The notes: generated from the sequence alone by a model not told the origin. A stretch of 64,000 bases of DNA from an uncultured Rhodopila sp. (GCF_903944925.1 NZ_CAJATU010000072.1:1-64000), one strand, 5' to 3'; shown: positions 16,449-26,115, counted from the stretch's first letter. Translations and numbers: made by a program.

Positions 16449-18802
16449 TGCAGCTGAACCTCGACCGTGTGGATCGTGCCGTCGAACCGGAATGGCGCGC
16501 GGTCAAAATAGTCCAGTGACACGGGCGAACCGAGGTCCATGCCGACATCGAGCGTCTCGCTGGCGGAAAAGGCGCCGGCCACGGTCCGCTTGACGTCGAT
16601 GCGCAGCGCGTCCTTGCCGTCCACCGCGATTGCAACCACGGCGGGTCCGGCGGGCTGCGGGATCGCTGTATCGATAGTGATCTGATGCCGTCCCGGCGGA
16701 AGGACATCGTCCGTGCGGGCAATGTAACGCTCGATCATCATCATGTTGTACTCGTAAACCAGATGGCCCTTGTCCAGATAAAGCGTCAGGCCCCCGCCGA
16801 TGCCGCCGAGCGCGTACAGCACCCCCGAGGCATTCGGGCCGAAGGTCGCGTCCACCACCACACGGTTGCTCTCGCGGCCCAGGCCGGGTGCGGCGAACTC
16901 CGGCAGCCGCGTCGTCTCGGCATCGAAGGTCCAACGGGTGTAAGGCACTTTCACCCGATCCTCGGGATGCAGGCGCGTCCACAGGCCGGCGCCTACCGGG
17001 AACACCTTGTTGGCCTGCGCCTCCGTCAGGAACAGTTGCTTCATCGCCGCAAGGCGCTTCGGGTCTTCCGCGGCCAGATCGTTGGCCTGCGAGAAATCGT
17101 GCCGCAGGTCATACAGTTCCCAGACATCCGTGTTGGCATCCCAGGTGGCAAGTCCCGGGCTGACGGTCAGCCATGGCGTGAGCGGACCGAACGCCGCCGC
17201 ATACCAGCCATCGTGGTAGATGCCGCGGCTGCCGTTGTTCTCGAAATACTGCGTCGTCTTGCGCCACGGCGCGGTCGCGCCGGCGAAGCTGTAGACCATG
17301 CTGACGCCGTCGATCGGGTCCTGCGCGATGCCGTTGACCAGTTTCGGCGGGGTGATGCCCAGGATGTCATAGATCGTCGGGACGATGTCATTGACATGGT
17401 GGAACTGCGGCCGCGGCGTTGCGTCGGGTTTGATCCCTTTCGGCCAGGAGATCACCATCGGGTTGCGCGTGCCGCCGAAATGCGAAGCCACCAGCTTCGT
17501 GTAGCGAAACGGCGTGTCGCCGGCCCAGGCCCAGCCGGCGTGATACATGTTCTCGACCTTGTTGGTTCCCAGCGTGTCGAGGCCGCCGATATTGTCGAGC
17601 GCGGTGAGCTGCTGCCGGATCGTGCTGGGGATCTGGTTCTGCGCCAGAAGCTCGCTGATCGTTCCATTCTGTCCTTCGGCGCTGGAACCGTTGTCGCCGA
17701 AGATGTAGAAAATGAGGGTGTTGTCGCGCAGCCCAAGCTGCTCGATGCCGGTAATCAGGCGGCCCACCTGCGCATCGGTGTGTTCGACGAAGCCGGCGAA
17801 GACTTCCATCAGCCGGCGCTGGAAGGGTTTTTCATCGTCCGGAATGCTGTCCCAGGATGCCATCGAGTCGGGACGCGGCGTCAGTTTCGTATCCGGTGGG
17901 ATCCAGCCGAGCTGAAGCTGGCGCTGGAAGACGCGCTGCCGGTAGGCGTCCCAGCCGTCATCGAATTTGCCCTTGTACTTGTCCGCCCACTGCTTGAAGA
18001 CCTGATGCGGGCCGTGCGCGCCGCCCGGTGCCCAGTACATCAGGAACGGCTTGTCGGGCGAGAACGCCTGATGGCGCCGCAGCCAGAGCAAAGCCTTTTC
18101 GGCCATGTCCTGAGTCAGGTGGTACGCCGGGTCATGCGGCGGCTCGATCGCTGTCGTGTCCTCGAACAATCGCGGTTCGTATTGGGAGGTTTCCCCGGCC
18201 AGGAAGCCGTAGAAGTAATCAAAGCCGTATCCCGTCGGCCAACGGTCGAACGGCCCCATCGCAGTCGTTTCGGTCGCCGGGGTGTTGTGCCACTTGCCGA
18301 AGGCGGCGGTCTTGTAGCCGTATTCGTGCAGCACCTCCGCGACCGTGGCGGCGCTTTTCGGAATGACGCCGGTGTAGCCGTCGAAGTCGAGCGCCCGTTC
18401 GGCGATCGTGCCGGACCCGACGCGCTGATGGTTGCGGCCGGTCAGCAGCGCGGCGCGGGTTGGCGAGCAGATCGAGGTGGTGTGGAAGGTGTTGTAGCTG
18501 ATTCCCTCGCCGGCGAGTTTCGTCAGTGTCGGGGTCGCGATCTCGCCGCCGAAGGTGTCGGGCAGGCCGAAGCCGACATCGTCGAGCAAAACGATCAGGA
18601 TGTTGGGGGCACCGGCGGGCAGGCGGTCCGGTTCGACGCGCCGGACGTGCTGCGATTCCTGCAACGTGGGTCCGGCGATGCTGGCGGTCGGGGTGGGGGG
18701 GAATGGCAGGACGGAGCCGTCCGCCGGTTGGGCCTGTGCTCGCGGCGAGCCGATAACGATGAGCGCGGACACGACGAAACAGGCCAGCAGCAATCGCTTC
18801 AT
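16445..18802 (-). CDS. Large secreted arylsulfatase
   Basis: A 785-residue sulfatase with a Sec signal peptide (LLLACFVVSALIVIGSPRAQA). Active-site elements: NILIVLLDDVGFG, SICSPTRAALLTGR (Cys-x-Pro-x-Arg, formylglycine site), FGKWHNTP and IFGDNGSS. About 200 residues beyond the usual sulfatase core form a C-terminal beta-rich extension (LPEFAAPGLGRESNRVV to the end), which could bind carbohydrate or aid oligomerisation. First gene of a two-sulfatase operon, with the next ATG overlapping its stop codon. Confidence 0.92.
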   Translation of the reverse strand: MKRLLLACFVVSALIVIGSPRAQAQPADGSVLPFPPTPTASIAGPTLQESQHVRRVEPDRLPAGAPNILIVLLDDVGFGLPDTFGGEIATPTLTKLAGEGISYNTFHTTSICSPTRAALLTGRNHQRVGSGTIAERALDFDGYTGVIPKSAATVAEVLHEYGYKTAAFGKWHNTPATETTAMGPFDRWPTGYGFDYFYGFLAGETSQYEPRLFEDTTAIEPPHDPAYHLTQDMAEKALLWLRRHQAFSPDKPFLMYWAPGGAHGPHQVFKQWADKYKGKFDDGWDAYRQRVFQRQLQLGWIPPDTKLTPRPDSMASWDSIPDDEKPFQRRLMEVFAGFVEHTDAQVGRLITGIEQLGLRDNTLIFYIFGDNGSSAEGQNGTISELLAQNQIPSTIRQQLTALDNIGGLDTLGTNKVENMYHAGWAWAGDTPFRYTKLVASHFGGTRNPMVISWPKGIKPDATPRPQFHHVNDIVPTIYDILGITPPKLVNGIAQDPIDGVSMVYSFAGATAPWRKTTQYFENNGSRGIYHDGWYAAAFGPLTPWLTVSPGLATWDANTDVWELYDLRHDFSQANDLAAEDPKRLAAMKQLFLTEAQANKVFPVGAGLWTRLHPEDRVKVPYTRWTFDAETTRLPEFAAPGLGRESNRVVVDATFGPNASGVLYALGGIGGGLTLYLDKGHLVYEYNMMMIERYIARTDDVLPPGRHQITIDTAIPQPAGPAVVAIAVDGKDALRIDVKRTVAGAFSASETLDVGMDLGSPVSLDYFDRAPFRFDGTIHTVEVQLQ

Positions 18803-18942
18803 TTAAGCGTTTCCCCGGTTGTCGTTGCCGGGACGTTCCGGCGATCGGCTACTTCCAGTGTGGCAGGAAGCGGCGCTTGGCCGGGTGGCGCATTGACTCA
18901 GGTCAAGCGGGGCGGGGGGCTACTTTGCACCCGCGGGCCGCC

Positions 18943-19034
18943 GTGTCATGGCCGGACCTGGTCCGGCCACCCACGACTTGTTGCGCTTGATACGGTAAAG
19001 ACGTGGATGGCCGGGACAAGCCCGGCCATGACAC
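18943..19034. repeat. Dispersed palindromic intergenic repeat (complete copy)
   Basis: A 92-bp inverted repeat whose ends GTGTCATGGCCGG and CCGGCCATGACAC are perfect complements; similarity extends to about 33 bases per arm, and each arm has its own small hairpin. Related partial copies lie at 49681, 55991 and 59127. Translation of such copies yields the familiar spurious peptide MAGTSPAMT, common in alphaproteobacterial intergenic repeats. Confidence 0.8.
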
Positions 19035-19080
19035 AAAAGACCCGATCAGCAATGATAGCCGCCGTGGAAACCGGCAATCA

Positions 19081-20976
19081 CTATGCCGCGACCGCCACCT
19101 CCACGAGCTCCGCCGGGTCCATCCGCTGCTTGCGCAGCAGATCCCGATACGGCCCGGGCCGCGCCGCCAGCGCCGTGGGCGAGCCGTCATCGACGATCCG
19201 GCCCTTATCCATGACGATGATGCGGTCGAAGCTTTGCAGCGTGGACAGCCGGTGGGCGATCGCGATCACCGTCCGCCCGGTCATGAGACGATCGAGCGCG
19301 TGCTGGATGGCCTGTTCGGATTCCGTATCCAACGCGCTGGTCGCCTCATCCAGCAACAGTATCGGCGCGTTCTTCAGCAGCGCGCGGGCGATCGCCAGAC
19401 GCTGCCGCTGCCCACCCGACAGTTTCACGCCGCGGTCGCCGACCATGGTGTCGAAACCTTCCGGCATTGCCTCGATGAACTCGCGGCAATGCGCCATGTC
19501 GGCGGCGGCCAGCACGTCCTTCTCGGTTGCGTCCGGACGGGCATAGCGGATGTTCTCCAGCACCGAGCGGTGGAACAGCGAGATGTCCTGCGGCACCACC
19601 GCCATCACGTCGTGCAGGCTGGACTGCGTCACGTCGCGGATGTCCTGCCCGTCGATCGCGACCGTTCCGCCGCACACGTCGTGGAAGCGTTGCAGCAACG
19701 ACAGCACCGTGGACTTGCCGGCGCCGGAGAACCCGACCAAACCGACGCGCTCGCCCGGCTGAATAACGAGGTTGAAGTCGTTCAGCACCGCCGGGCGGTT
19801 CGGATAGGCGAAGCGCACCTGCTCGAAGGAGACCTCACCGGGGCCGGCAACCAGCGGCTCCGCGTCCGGCAGGTCTTCCAGGTCGTGCGGCGTCAGCAAC
19901 GTAGAGATCGCCTCATCCAGCCGCGCGACATGCTGCGTCAGGTCGACCAGCGCGACCGCAAGGTCCCGGGTGCCGTGCAGGATGCCGAACGCCAGCGAGG
20001 TGATCAGCACGAGGTCGCCGACTTTCGCCTGGCCGTGCTGCCACAGGATGATGCCCCAGGCGACGGCGCCGGCGGTCAGGAACGCGGTCATGATCGCGTG
20101 CACCAGCCGGATATGCTCCAAGTAATACAGACTGCGGCGGCGCGAGGCCATTTCGGTCTGCATGCGCGCGCCGATTCGGCCCTGTTCGCGGAAGGTGGCG
20201 CCGAAGGCGCGGACGACGTTGAAGTTGCTGATGACGTCCACCAGCTCCCCGTCCACCGCGGCGGCTTTCTCGGCGTAGTCGCGATGCCGGGCGGAGCCCT
20301 TGCGCGCCATCTGGTAGACCACCGCGCCCATCAGCAGCGACACGCCGAGCAGCGATCCCGCCAGCGGCAGGTTGACCGAGCCGATGAAGCAGATCGACAG
20401 CACCACGGCGATCATCGGCGGCATGACGTTCCAGGCGCCGGTATTCTCCACCGTGAAGGCGGCGTTGGCGGTGGAGCTGATGCGGCTGGCCAGCGCGCCG
20501 GGCAGGCGCTCCGCGAAATATGATGGCGAGTGGGCGGACAGGTGGGCGAACAGATCCTGCCGGACGTCGCCGGTGACGCGCACGAAGGTGCGGTGCGCGG
20601 CGTATCCGCCGACACGCCAGGACAGGTTGTCGGCGGCGACGAGGCCGCACAGCAGGGCGAAGGCCCACCACACCTGGTTGCCGGCGGCGTCGCGGCCGGC
20701 GGCGACGATGTCGATCAGGTGCTTCATCCCGTATTGCGTGGAGACGCTGCACGTGACGGCGACGATCACCGACATCAGTATGGTCAGGTGGCCCGCCGGA
20801 TGACGCTTTATATAATTGTACAGAAACGCCAGCGGGCGGCCGCGCAGCGACGGCAGGCCGCCGGGCTTGGGTGCCGGCGGCGGCTGGCTTGGCCGCGGCG
20901 CGGTTGCCTTGCGGGCGGGCCGGGCGGCAATAGATGCCCCGTTGACCGGGGCGAAGGCGACGAGACTCTGAGCCAT
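19081..20976 (-). CDS. ABC exporter, fused membrane and ATPase domains
   Basis: A 631-residue half-transporter. After a Pro-rich leader (~60 residues), six membrane helices are expected from about residue 75 to 350 (HLTILMSVIVAVTCSV first). The ATPase has Walker A GFSGAGKST, Q-loop VVPQDISLF, signature LSGGQRQRLAIARALL, Walker B ILLLDEATSALD and switch His AIAHRLST. It would work as a homodimer exporting lipid, peptide or drug; the substrate cannot be told. The start ATG 20976 is preferred over an ATG 45 codons upstream because the extra residues do not resemble the family; AGGAG lies 12 nt upstream. Confidence 0.9.
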   Translation of the reverse strand: MAQSLVAFAPVNGASIAARPARKATAPRPSQPPPAPKPGGLPSLRGRPLAFLYNYIKRHPAGHLTILMSVIVAVTCSVSTQYGMKHLIDIVAAGRDAAGNQVWWAFALLCGLVAADNLSWRVGGYAAHRTFVRVTGDVRQDLFAHLSAHSPSYFAERLPGALASRISSTANAAFTVENTGAWNVMPPMIAVVLSICFIGSVNLPLAGSLLGVSLLMGAVVYQMARKGSARHRDYAEKAAAVDGELVDVISNFNVVRAFGATFREQGRIGARMQTEMASRRRSLYYLEHIRLVHAIMTAFLTAGAVAWGIILWQHGQAKVGDLVLITSLAFGILHGTRDLAVALVDLTQHVARLDEAISTLLTPHDLEDLPDAEPLVAGPGEVSFEQVRFAYPNRPAVLNDFNLVIQPGERVGLVGFSGAGKSTVLSLLQRFHDVCGGTVAIDGQDIRDVTQSSLHDVMAVVPQDISLFHRSVLENIRYARPDATEKDVLAAADMAHCREFIEAMPEGFDTMVGDRGVKLSGGQRQRLAIARALLKNAPILLLDEATSALDTESEQAIQHALDRLMTGRTVIAIAHRLSTLQSFDRIIVMDKGRIVDDGSPTALAARPGPYRDLLRKQRMDPAELVEVAVAA

Positions 20977-21241
20977 GGCGTGCGGCAGCTCCTGTAGCCG
21001 GGATAGGGAGGCGGACCCGGACCGCCGGGAAAGAGTTTCGTCATACTTGCCGGCCAAATTAAGGCAGCGAAGGCCGATAATCCTGCCCGGCACGCCGACA
21101 TTTCGCCACATTCAGAAACTATAACCCCTGCTTGATAGACGCTGGTGGATTGTGAAGTCAAGCATAAGACATGCCGAGCCGATCACAATATAACAGTCGC
21201 CTGGTGGCTTAAACTCGTAGTCAAACTGGGGCACTTTTCTT

Positions 21242-22291
21242 ATGCGTATTGCTCAAATATCGCCTCTGTTCGAGGCGGTTCCGCCCAAGCTGTACGGCGG
21301 CACCGAGCGTGTGGTCTACTCGCTGACCGAAGAACTGGTCGCGATGGGACACGACGTCACCCTGTTCGCCAGCGGCGACTCCGTCACCTCCGCCACCCTG
21401 GCACCGATGCGCGACCAGGCGCTGCGGCTCGATCCGTCGGTCAAGGATTGGGTGGCGATCTACTATCGCATGGTCGAGATGATCTATCGCCGCAAGGACG
21501 AGTTCGACGTCCTGCACTTCCATATCGACTACTTCCCGCTGTCGCTGTTCACCCGGCAGAACACCCCGTACCTGACGACGATCCACGGCCGCCTCGACCT
21601 GCCGGAGTTCGTCGAAACCTACGGCACCTTCGCGCATGCGCCGTTCGTCTCGATCTCCGACAGCCAGCGCAAGCCGATTCCGAACCTGAACTGGGTGCGC
21701 ACCGTGCTGCACGGCATGCCGGCGAACCTGCTGAAGCCGCTGCCGGTGAAGCAGGACTACCTGGCGTTCCTGGGTCGCGTGTCGCCGGAAAAGGGCCTCG
21801 ACCAGGCCATCCAGATCGCCGGCCGCGCCGGGATGAAGCTGAAGGTCGCCGCCAAGGTCGATAACGCCGACAAGGATTACTACGACACCATCATCAAGCC
21901 GCTGATCACGGGCAACTCCAACGTCGAGTTCATCGGCGAGATCAACGATGCGCAGAAGCCGGAATTCCTCTCCGGCGCGCATGCGCTGGTGTTCCCGATC
22001 CGCTGGCCGGAACCTTTCGGGCTTGTGATGATCGAGGCGATGGCCTGCGGCACCCCGGTGATCGCGTTCAACCACGGCTCGGTGCCGGAAGTCATCGACA
22101 ACGGGGTGACCGGTTTCATTGTCAACGACATCGATGAGGCGGTGAAAGCGCTCGGCAGAGTGGACGCGCTCGACCGCGCCCGCGTGCGGGCGACGTTCGA
22201 TCGCCGGTTTACCTCGCGCCGCATGGCGGAAGACTACGTCGATCTATACAAGTCGCTGAGCCAGCCGGTGCGGCGCCTGCAGGTCGCTTAA
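21242..22291 (+). CDS. Glycosyltransferase family 4
   Basis: A 349-residue GT-B glycosyltransferase using a nucleotide sugar. The N-terminal acceptor domain opens MRIAQISPLFEAVPPKLYGG with the GGTERV loop; the C-terminal donor domain has LGRVSPEKGLDQAIQ, and the EX7E-type region reads PEPFGLVMIEAMACGTPVIA followed by GSVPEVIDNGVTGF. Related proteins act in exopolysaccharide, lipopolysaccharide or glycolipid synthesis; acceptor unknown. It stands alone between the ABC exporter and a palindromic element. Confidence 0.92.
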   Translation: MRIAQISPLFEAVPPKLYGGTERVVYSLTEELVAMGHDVTLFASGDSVTSATLAPMRDQALRLDPSVKDWVAIYYRMVEMIYRRKDEFDVLHFHIDYFPLSLFTRQNTPYLTTIHGRLDLPEFVETYGTFAHAPFVSISDSQRKPIPNLNWVRTVLHGMPANLLKPLPVKQDYLAFLGRVSPEKGLDQAIQIAGRAGMKLKVAAKVDNADKDYYDTIIKPLITGNSNVEFIGEINDAQKPEFLSGAHALVFPIRWPEPFGLVMIEAMACGTPVIAFNHGSVPEVIDNGVTGFIVNDIDEAVKALGRVDALDRARVRATFDRRFTSRRMAEDYVDLYKSLSQPVRRLQVA

Positions 22292-22491
22292 AGGAAGTTC
22301 GGGGGCGCCGCCCCCGAACCCCCGCTCAGGGCCGGCGGCCCTGAGAACCCGGATATTTTGAGGGGTTGCGAGAGAGGGGCGACTCGGGGTTGCAAATCCC
22401 CGGGTTGCCCCTGTCCCGCAACCCCTCAATTAATGGGATCAAAGGGCCGCCGGCCCTTTGCGGGTCCAGGGCAGCGCCCTGGCCTTCCTTT
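22290..22491. repeat. 202-bp nested palindromic element with terminal inverted repeats
   Basis: Bounded by AAAGGAAG (22290-22297, overlapping the GT4 stop codon) and CTTCCTTT (22484-22491). Inside are: GTTCGGGGGCG/CGCCCCCGAAC (22297-22319), CTCAGGGCC/GGCCCTGAG (22325-22345), an imperfect 24-bp pair 22360-22383/22404-22427 (20 of 24 match), CAAAGGGCCG/CGGCCCTTTG (22440-22460) and CCAGGGC/GCCCTGG (22466-22482). The layout is symmetrical: two hairpins, a central long pair, two hairpins. It fills the GT4-MFS gap and may act as a bidirectional terminator or be a non-autonomous mobile repeat. Confidence 0.75.
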
Positions 22492-22502
22492 AGGCACCCT
22501 CG

Positions 22503-23705
22503 ATGCGCAGCAGGCTGGGGCTGAACGGGCTGAACTTCTTCACCGCGGCCGTCCAGGCCGGCTTCGGTCCGTTCATCGCCGTCTGGCTGACGCAGCAGGG
22601 CTGGTCAGTCCGTTCCCTCGGCCTGGCGCTGAGCATCGGCACCTTCGCCGCGCTGTTGGGCCAGATTCCCGGCGGCTGGCTGGTGGACCAGGTTCACCGC
22701 AAGCGCGGCGTGACCGCCGCGGGGCTGATCGCCCTGGCCGTCAGTGCGCTGATGCTATGCTTGTTGCCGACACGGCCGCTGATCTGGGGCGCCCAGGTGG
22801 CGCACGGGCTGGCCAGTTGCGTCGTCACCCCGGCGATCGCGGCGATCACTTTATCGCTGTGCGGCCATGACAGTTTTGGCGAGAAGATGGGCGTCAACAC
22901 GCGATGGTCCTCGCTCGGCAATGCCGCCTCGGCAGCACTGCTGGGTGCGGCGGCGGCCTACGTCTCGGAGCAGGCGGTGTTCCTGGTCACGGCGGCGCTG
23001 GTCGTGCCGGCCGTGGCCTCCTTGTTCGTGATCAAGGCGTCCGACTGCATCGAGGACGGCGAGGATCACCCGGCGATGCGCCACCCGCGGGACCGCGAGC
23101 ACCCGGCGTGGCGACTCTTCGCCGAACCGGCGCTGCACATCTTCGCGGTCGCCGCGGTGCTGTTCCAGTTCGCCAACGCGGCGCTGCTGCCGCTGGCGCT
23201 GAACGGGCTGGCGCGGCGCGGCGAGGCGTCCGGGTTCACGGTCTCGGCGACCATCATCGTGCCGCAGATCGTCACGGCGGTGCTCGCACCCTGGTTCGGC
23301 CGGCTTGCGCAACGCTTCGGCCGCCGCCCTGTCCTGCTGATCGGCTTTGCCGCCGTGCCGCTGCGCGCCGTATTGCTCGCCGGCTTGCCGGGTGCCGCGC
23401 CGCTGATCGTGTACCAGGCGCTGGACGGGGTCAGCGCGGCGGTGTTCGGGCTGATGCTGCCGCTGATCGCGGCGGACACGACGCAGCGCACCGGCTATCT
23501 CAACCTCGCCATCGGCTCGCTCGGTCTGGCGGGCGGGCTGGGGGCGACGTTCAGCACGGTGATCGCCGGGGCGGTCGCCGAACGGTTCGGCGAGCCGGTG
23601 ATGTTCCTGTTCCTGGCCGCGGTCGCCCTGTCGGCGGTGCTGCTGCTGTGGCTGGCGATGCCGGAGACCCGGCCGGTGCGGCGGCGCAAGGCGGTGGCCG
23701 CCTGA
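22503..23705 (+). CDS. Major facilitator superfamily transporter
   Basis: A 400-residue polytopic inner-membrane protein with about 12 hydrophobic segments. The loop 2-3 signature of MFS proteins is seen as GGWLVDQVHRKRG near residue 60, and a matching RLAQRFGRRP follows in the second half near residue 275. Probably a drug or metabolite proton antiporter; substrate unknown. It begins 11 bases after the palindromic element and is followed by the 2-hydroxy-acid oxidase gene 61 bp downstream, so the two may share a transcript. Confidence 0.9.
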   Translation: MRSRLGLNGLNFFTAAVQAGFGPFIAVWLTQQGWSVRSLGLALSIGTFAALLGQIPGGWLVDQVHRKRGVTAAGLIALAVSALMLCLLPTRPLIWGAQVAHGLASCVVTPAIAAITLSLCGHDSFGEKMGVNTRWSSLGNAASAALLGAAAAYVSEQAVFLVTAALVVPAVASLFVIKASDCIEDGEDHPAMRHPRDREHPAWRLFAEPALHIFAVAAVLFQFANAALLPLALNGLARRGEASGFTVSATIIVPQIVTAVLAPWFGRLAQRFGRRPVLLIGFAAVPLRAVLLAGLPGAAPLIVYQALDGVSAAVFGLMLPLIAADTTQRTGYLNLAIGSLGLAGGLGATFSTVIAGAVAERFGEPVMFLFLAAVALSAVLLLWLAMPETRPVRRRKAVAA

Positions 23706-23766
23706 TCTTGCAGAGTCCCCCCGGCCGATGCCTGATAACCCCGCGACGCCGTGAGGGAGGACCATA

Positions 23767-24888
23767 ATGGACCAGGCCGAAGCCACGCATCTGTTCGAAC
23801 CGGCAGGTGATTTCCAGTGCCTGCATGAATTCATCCCGGCGGCACGGGCGAAACTGTCCGACCATCTCTGGGGCTACCTGGTGGGTGCGGCGGAATCCGA
23901 AACGACGATGCGGCGCAACCGGCTGGCGCTCGATTCGCTGGCGCTGCGGCCGCGGGTCTGTGTCGATGTTTCAAAGATCGAGCTTGGCACGACGTTGTTC
24001 GGCCGCAAGCTGCGGCTGCCGGTGATCCTGGCGCCGGTCGGATCGCTGGAGTCGTTTCATCCGGGCGGCGCGGCGACGGCGGGGCGCGCGGCCTCGGCGT
24101 TCGGCGTGCCGATAATGGTGAGTTCGGTGACGATGCCGGGGCTGGAGGAGTCGGCGGCGGCGGCGACCGGGCCGAAGATCTTTCAACTGTACGTGCGCGG
24201 CGACGATGCCTGGGTGGACGACATCGTCCGGCGCGCGGTCGATGCCGGATACGACGCGTTCGCCATCACCGTGGATACCGCCGCCTATTCCCGGCGGGAG
24301 CGGGACATCGCCGGCCGCTTCGTGAAGCCGTGGCGGGCGGTGGCGACCGGGCAGAGCTACCAGGCGTCGTTCAACTGGGACAATGTCCGCCACTTCAAGC
24401 AGACGCACTCCATTCCGCTGATCCTGAAGGGCATCGCCACGGCCGAGGATGCGGCCCTGTGCTGCGAGCTGGGGGTGGACGGTGTCTATGTCTCAAACCA
24501 TGGCGGGCGGCAGCTCGATCACGGCCGCGGATCGATGGACGTGCTGCCGGAGGTGATGGCGGCGGTGCGGGGCCGGGCGCGGGTGATCGTCGATGGCGGC
24601 ATCTGCCGCGGCACGGACATCGTCAAGGCGATCGCGCTGGGGGCCGACGCGGTGGCGATGGGGCGGATGTATTGCTACGCGCTGGCGGCCGACGGCGATG
24701 CCGGCGTGCACAAGATGCTGGAACTGCTGGAGCACGAGTTCGGCGTGGCGATGGCTTTGGCCGGCGCCCGCAAGCTGGCGGAGCTGCACCCGGGGTTCGT
24801 GCACCGCGACGCCCCGCCGGTGGCGCAGCCGCATGTGCACAGCGCATTTCCGTTGCTGCAGGCGACGCCGGAGTTCCGGGGTGCCTAA
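23767..24888 (+). CDS. FMN-dependent alpha-hydroxy-acid oxidase/dehydrogenase
   Basis: A 373-residue TIM-barrel flavoenzyme of the glycolate oxidase / L-lactate dehydrogenase / mandelate dehydrogenase family, oxidising an L-2-hydroxy acid to the 2-oxo acid. The active-site base His and substrate-binding Arg are in SNHGGRQLDHG; FMN-phosphate contacts are in DGGICRGTDIVKAIALGADAVAMGR split around GADAVAMGR. ILAPVGS and FQLYVRGDD mark the flavin face. A strong GGGAGG Shine-Dalgarno precedes the ATG. No membrane anchor is seen. Stop codon overlaps that of the convergent crotonase by 4 bp. Confidence 0.92.
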   Translation: MDQAEATHLFEPAGDFQCLHEFIPAARAKLSDHLWGYLVGAAESETTMRRNRLALDSLALRPRVCVDVSKIELGTTLFGRKLRLPVILAPVGSLESFHPGGAATAGRAASAFGVPIMVSSVTMPGLEESAAAATGPKIFQLYVRGDDAWVDDIVRRAVDAGYDAFAITVDTAAYSRRERDIAGRFVKPWRAVATGQSYQASFNWDNVRHFKQTHSIPLILKGIATAEDAALCCELGVDGVYVSNHGGRQLDHGRGSMDVLPEVMAAVRGRARVIVDGGICRGTDIVKAIALGADAVAMGRMYCYALAADGDAGVHKMLELLEHEFGVAMALAGARKLAELHPGFVHRDAPPVAQPHVHSAFPLLQATPEFRGA

Positions 24889-25682
24889 GCCCCGGTGAAC
24901 CGCGGCGCCCGCTTCTCCCGGAACGCCGCCAGGCCTTCCAGGAAGTCGCTGGTCAAAGCCGCCTTCGCCTGCAGCTTCGCCTCCAGGTCGAGCTGCTCGA
25001 TGTAACGGTTGTCCAGGCCCTCCCACGCCATCTGGCGGATCATCCCGAGCGACCGCGGCCCCTTGGCCAGGCCCCGGGCCAGATCCATCGCCGCCGGCAT
25101 CAGCGCCGCGTCGTCCTCCACCCGGTTGATCATGCCCCAGGCCAGCGCCGTCTCGGCGGCCAGCGGTTGGGCCAGCAATGCCAGCTCCAGCGCCCGCGCC
25201 ATGCCGATCAGGCGCGGCAGAATCCAGGAGGAGCCGCAATCCGGCACCAGGCCGATGCGCGCGAAGGCCTGCAGGAAGGCGGCGGAGCGGGCGGCGAGCT
25301 TGATGTCGCCGGTCAGCGCCAGGCTCATGCCGGCCCCGGCGGCGATGCCGTTGATCGCGGTGACGATGGGGATGTTCGAAGCCCGCAGGCGCAGGAACAT
25401 CGGGTTGTACCAGGCCTCCAGGTCCGACTCGACATCCCCCAGCGCCTCGGCGGCGCGATCGCGTTCGTCGCGGTCGGGGTCGTTCAGGTTGGCCCCGGAA
25501 CAGAACGCCCGGCCGGCGCCGGTGATGACAAGGCAGCGGGCCGGGCCGGCTTCGACGGCGTCCAGCGCGTCCGCCATGTCCTCGCGCAGCTTCCGGCCGA
25601 AAGCGTTCAGCACGGCCGGATCGTTCAACGTCAGCACTGCGACGTCGCCAGCGGTTTCAAGAATGATTTTGCCGTGCTGCAT
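24885..25682 (-). CDS. Enoyl-CoA hydratase/isomerase (PaaG-like)
   Basis: A 265-residue crotonase. Oxyanion-hole segments are CSGANLND and GIAAGAGMSLAL. The GIAAGAGMSLA segment lacks the Glu found in classical hydratases, while ARIGLVPDCGSSWILPRLIG carries the Asp typical of PaaG-type isomerases (ring-1,2-epoxyphenylacetyl-CoA isomerase and relatives). Isomerase-type chemistry is therefore more likely than hydration. No other phenylacetate genes are nearby, so the pathway is not established. Start ATG 25682 matches family length; a longer frame upstream is not family-like. Confidence 0.88.
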   Translation of the reverse strand: MQHGKIILETAGDVAVLTLNDPAVLNAFGRKLREDMADALDAVEAGPARCLVITGAGRAFCSGANLNDPDRDERDRAAEALGDVESDLEAWYNPMFLRLRASNIPIVTAINGIAAGAGMSLALTGDIKLAARSAAFLQAFARIGLVPDCGSSWILPRLIGMARALELALLAQPLAAETALAWGMINRVEDDAALMPAAMDLARGLAKGPRSLGMIRQMAWEGLDNRYIEQLDLEAKLQAKAALTSDFLEGLAAFREKRAPRFTGA

Positions 25683-26115
25683 CGTCGCTGTCCCCTGTCC
25701 CGCCGCGCATCGCGGAGTGCGCGCTCCAGGGTAGCAGCATTGGCGGCGATGACCAGGGAGAGACATGCTCGGCACGGCGCCGACGATACTGCCGCGCGGC
25801 GCCTTGACCAGCCGGCGTCCGCCCGGTTAAGCGGTTGTTTCGCCGGCAATATCGAATGAAACGGCAGCCGAACTGGAAGATTTTAACTCACCGCCACCAG
25901 GTCATGCACCGGCCGATCGGCTGCTATCGATTCCGGTTGTACTTGCGACCGAGTCGATGCGCTCGCGGCGCCGGGTTTCGCGAAATATCCGTTACGAAAT
26001 CTTCATGAACCTGGACGCGGGACGGATGTTTCTGTAAATTTAGTAAGCAAATGCCATTTGGCGACGGGTCAAGGCATCCCATCCGCCAAATGGCATTGTT
26101 GTTCGGTCCGGCGGG
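25683..26115. other. Intergenic stretch with a long stem-loop
   Basis: These 433 bases contain no supported gene. The part nearest the mucR-type gene is AT-richer and holds a long inverted repeat (separate entry). Confidence 0.55.
26050..26097 (-). terminator. Stem-loop downstream of the MucR-type gene
   Basis: AATGCCATTTGGCG (26050-26063) and CGCCAAATGGCATT (26084-26097) form a perfect 14-bp stem with a 20-base loop, 18 bp after the stop codon of the regulator gene. There is no T-tract directly after it, so it may stabilise the mRNA end or be a binding site rather than a classical terminator. The core GCCATTTGGCG recurs at 27002-27012 on the far side of the gene. Confidence 0.45.

Noticed and set aside
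14955-18802. Two sulfatase genes as a duplicated pair
   Set aside because: Apart from the catalytic motifs the proteins differ strongly in length and sequence, so a recent tandem duplication is not supported.
22297-22319. Classical Rho-independent terminator for the GT4 gene
   Set aside because: The GC-rich hairpin is perfect but no T-tract follows; it is better explained as part of the larger palindromic element, though it may still slow or stop polymerase.
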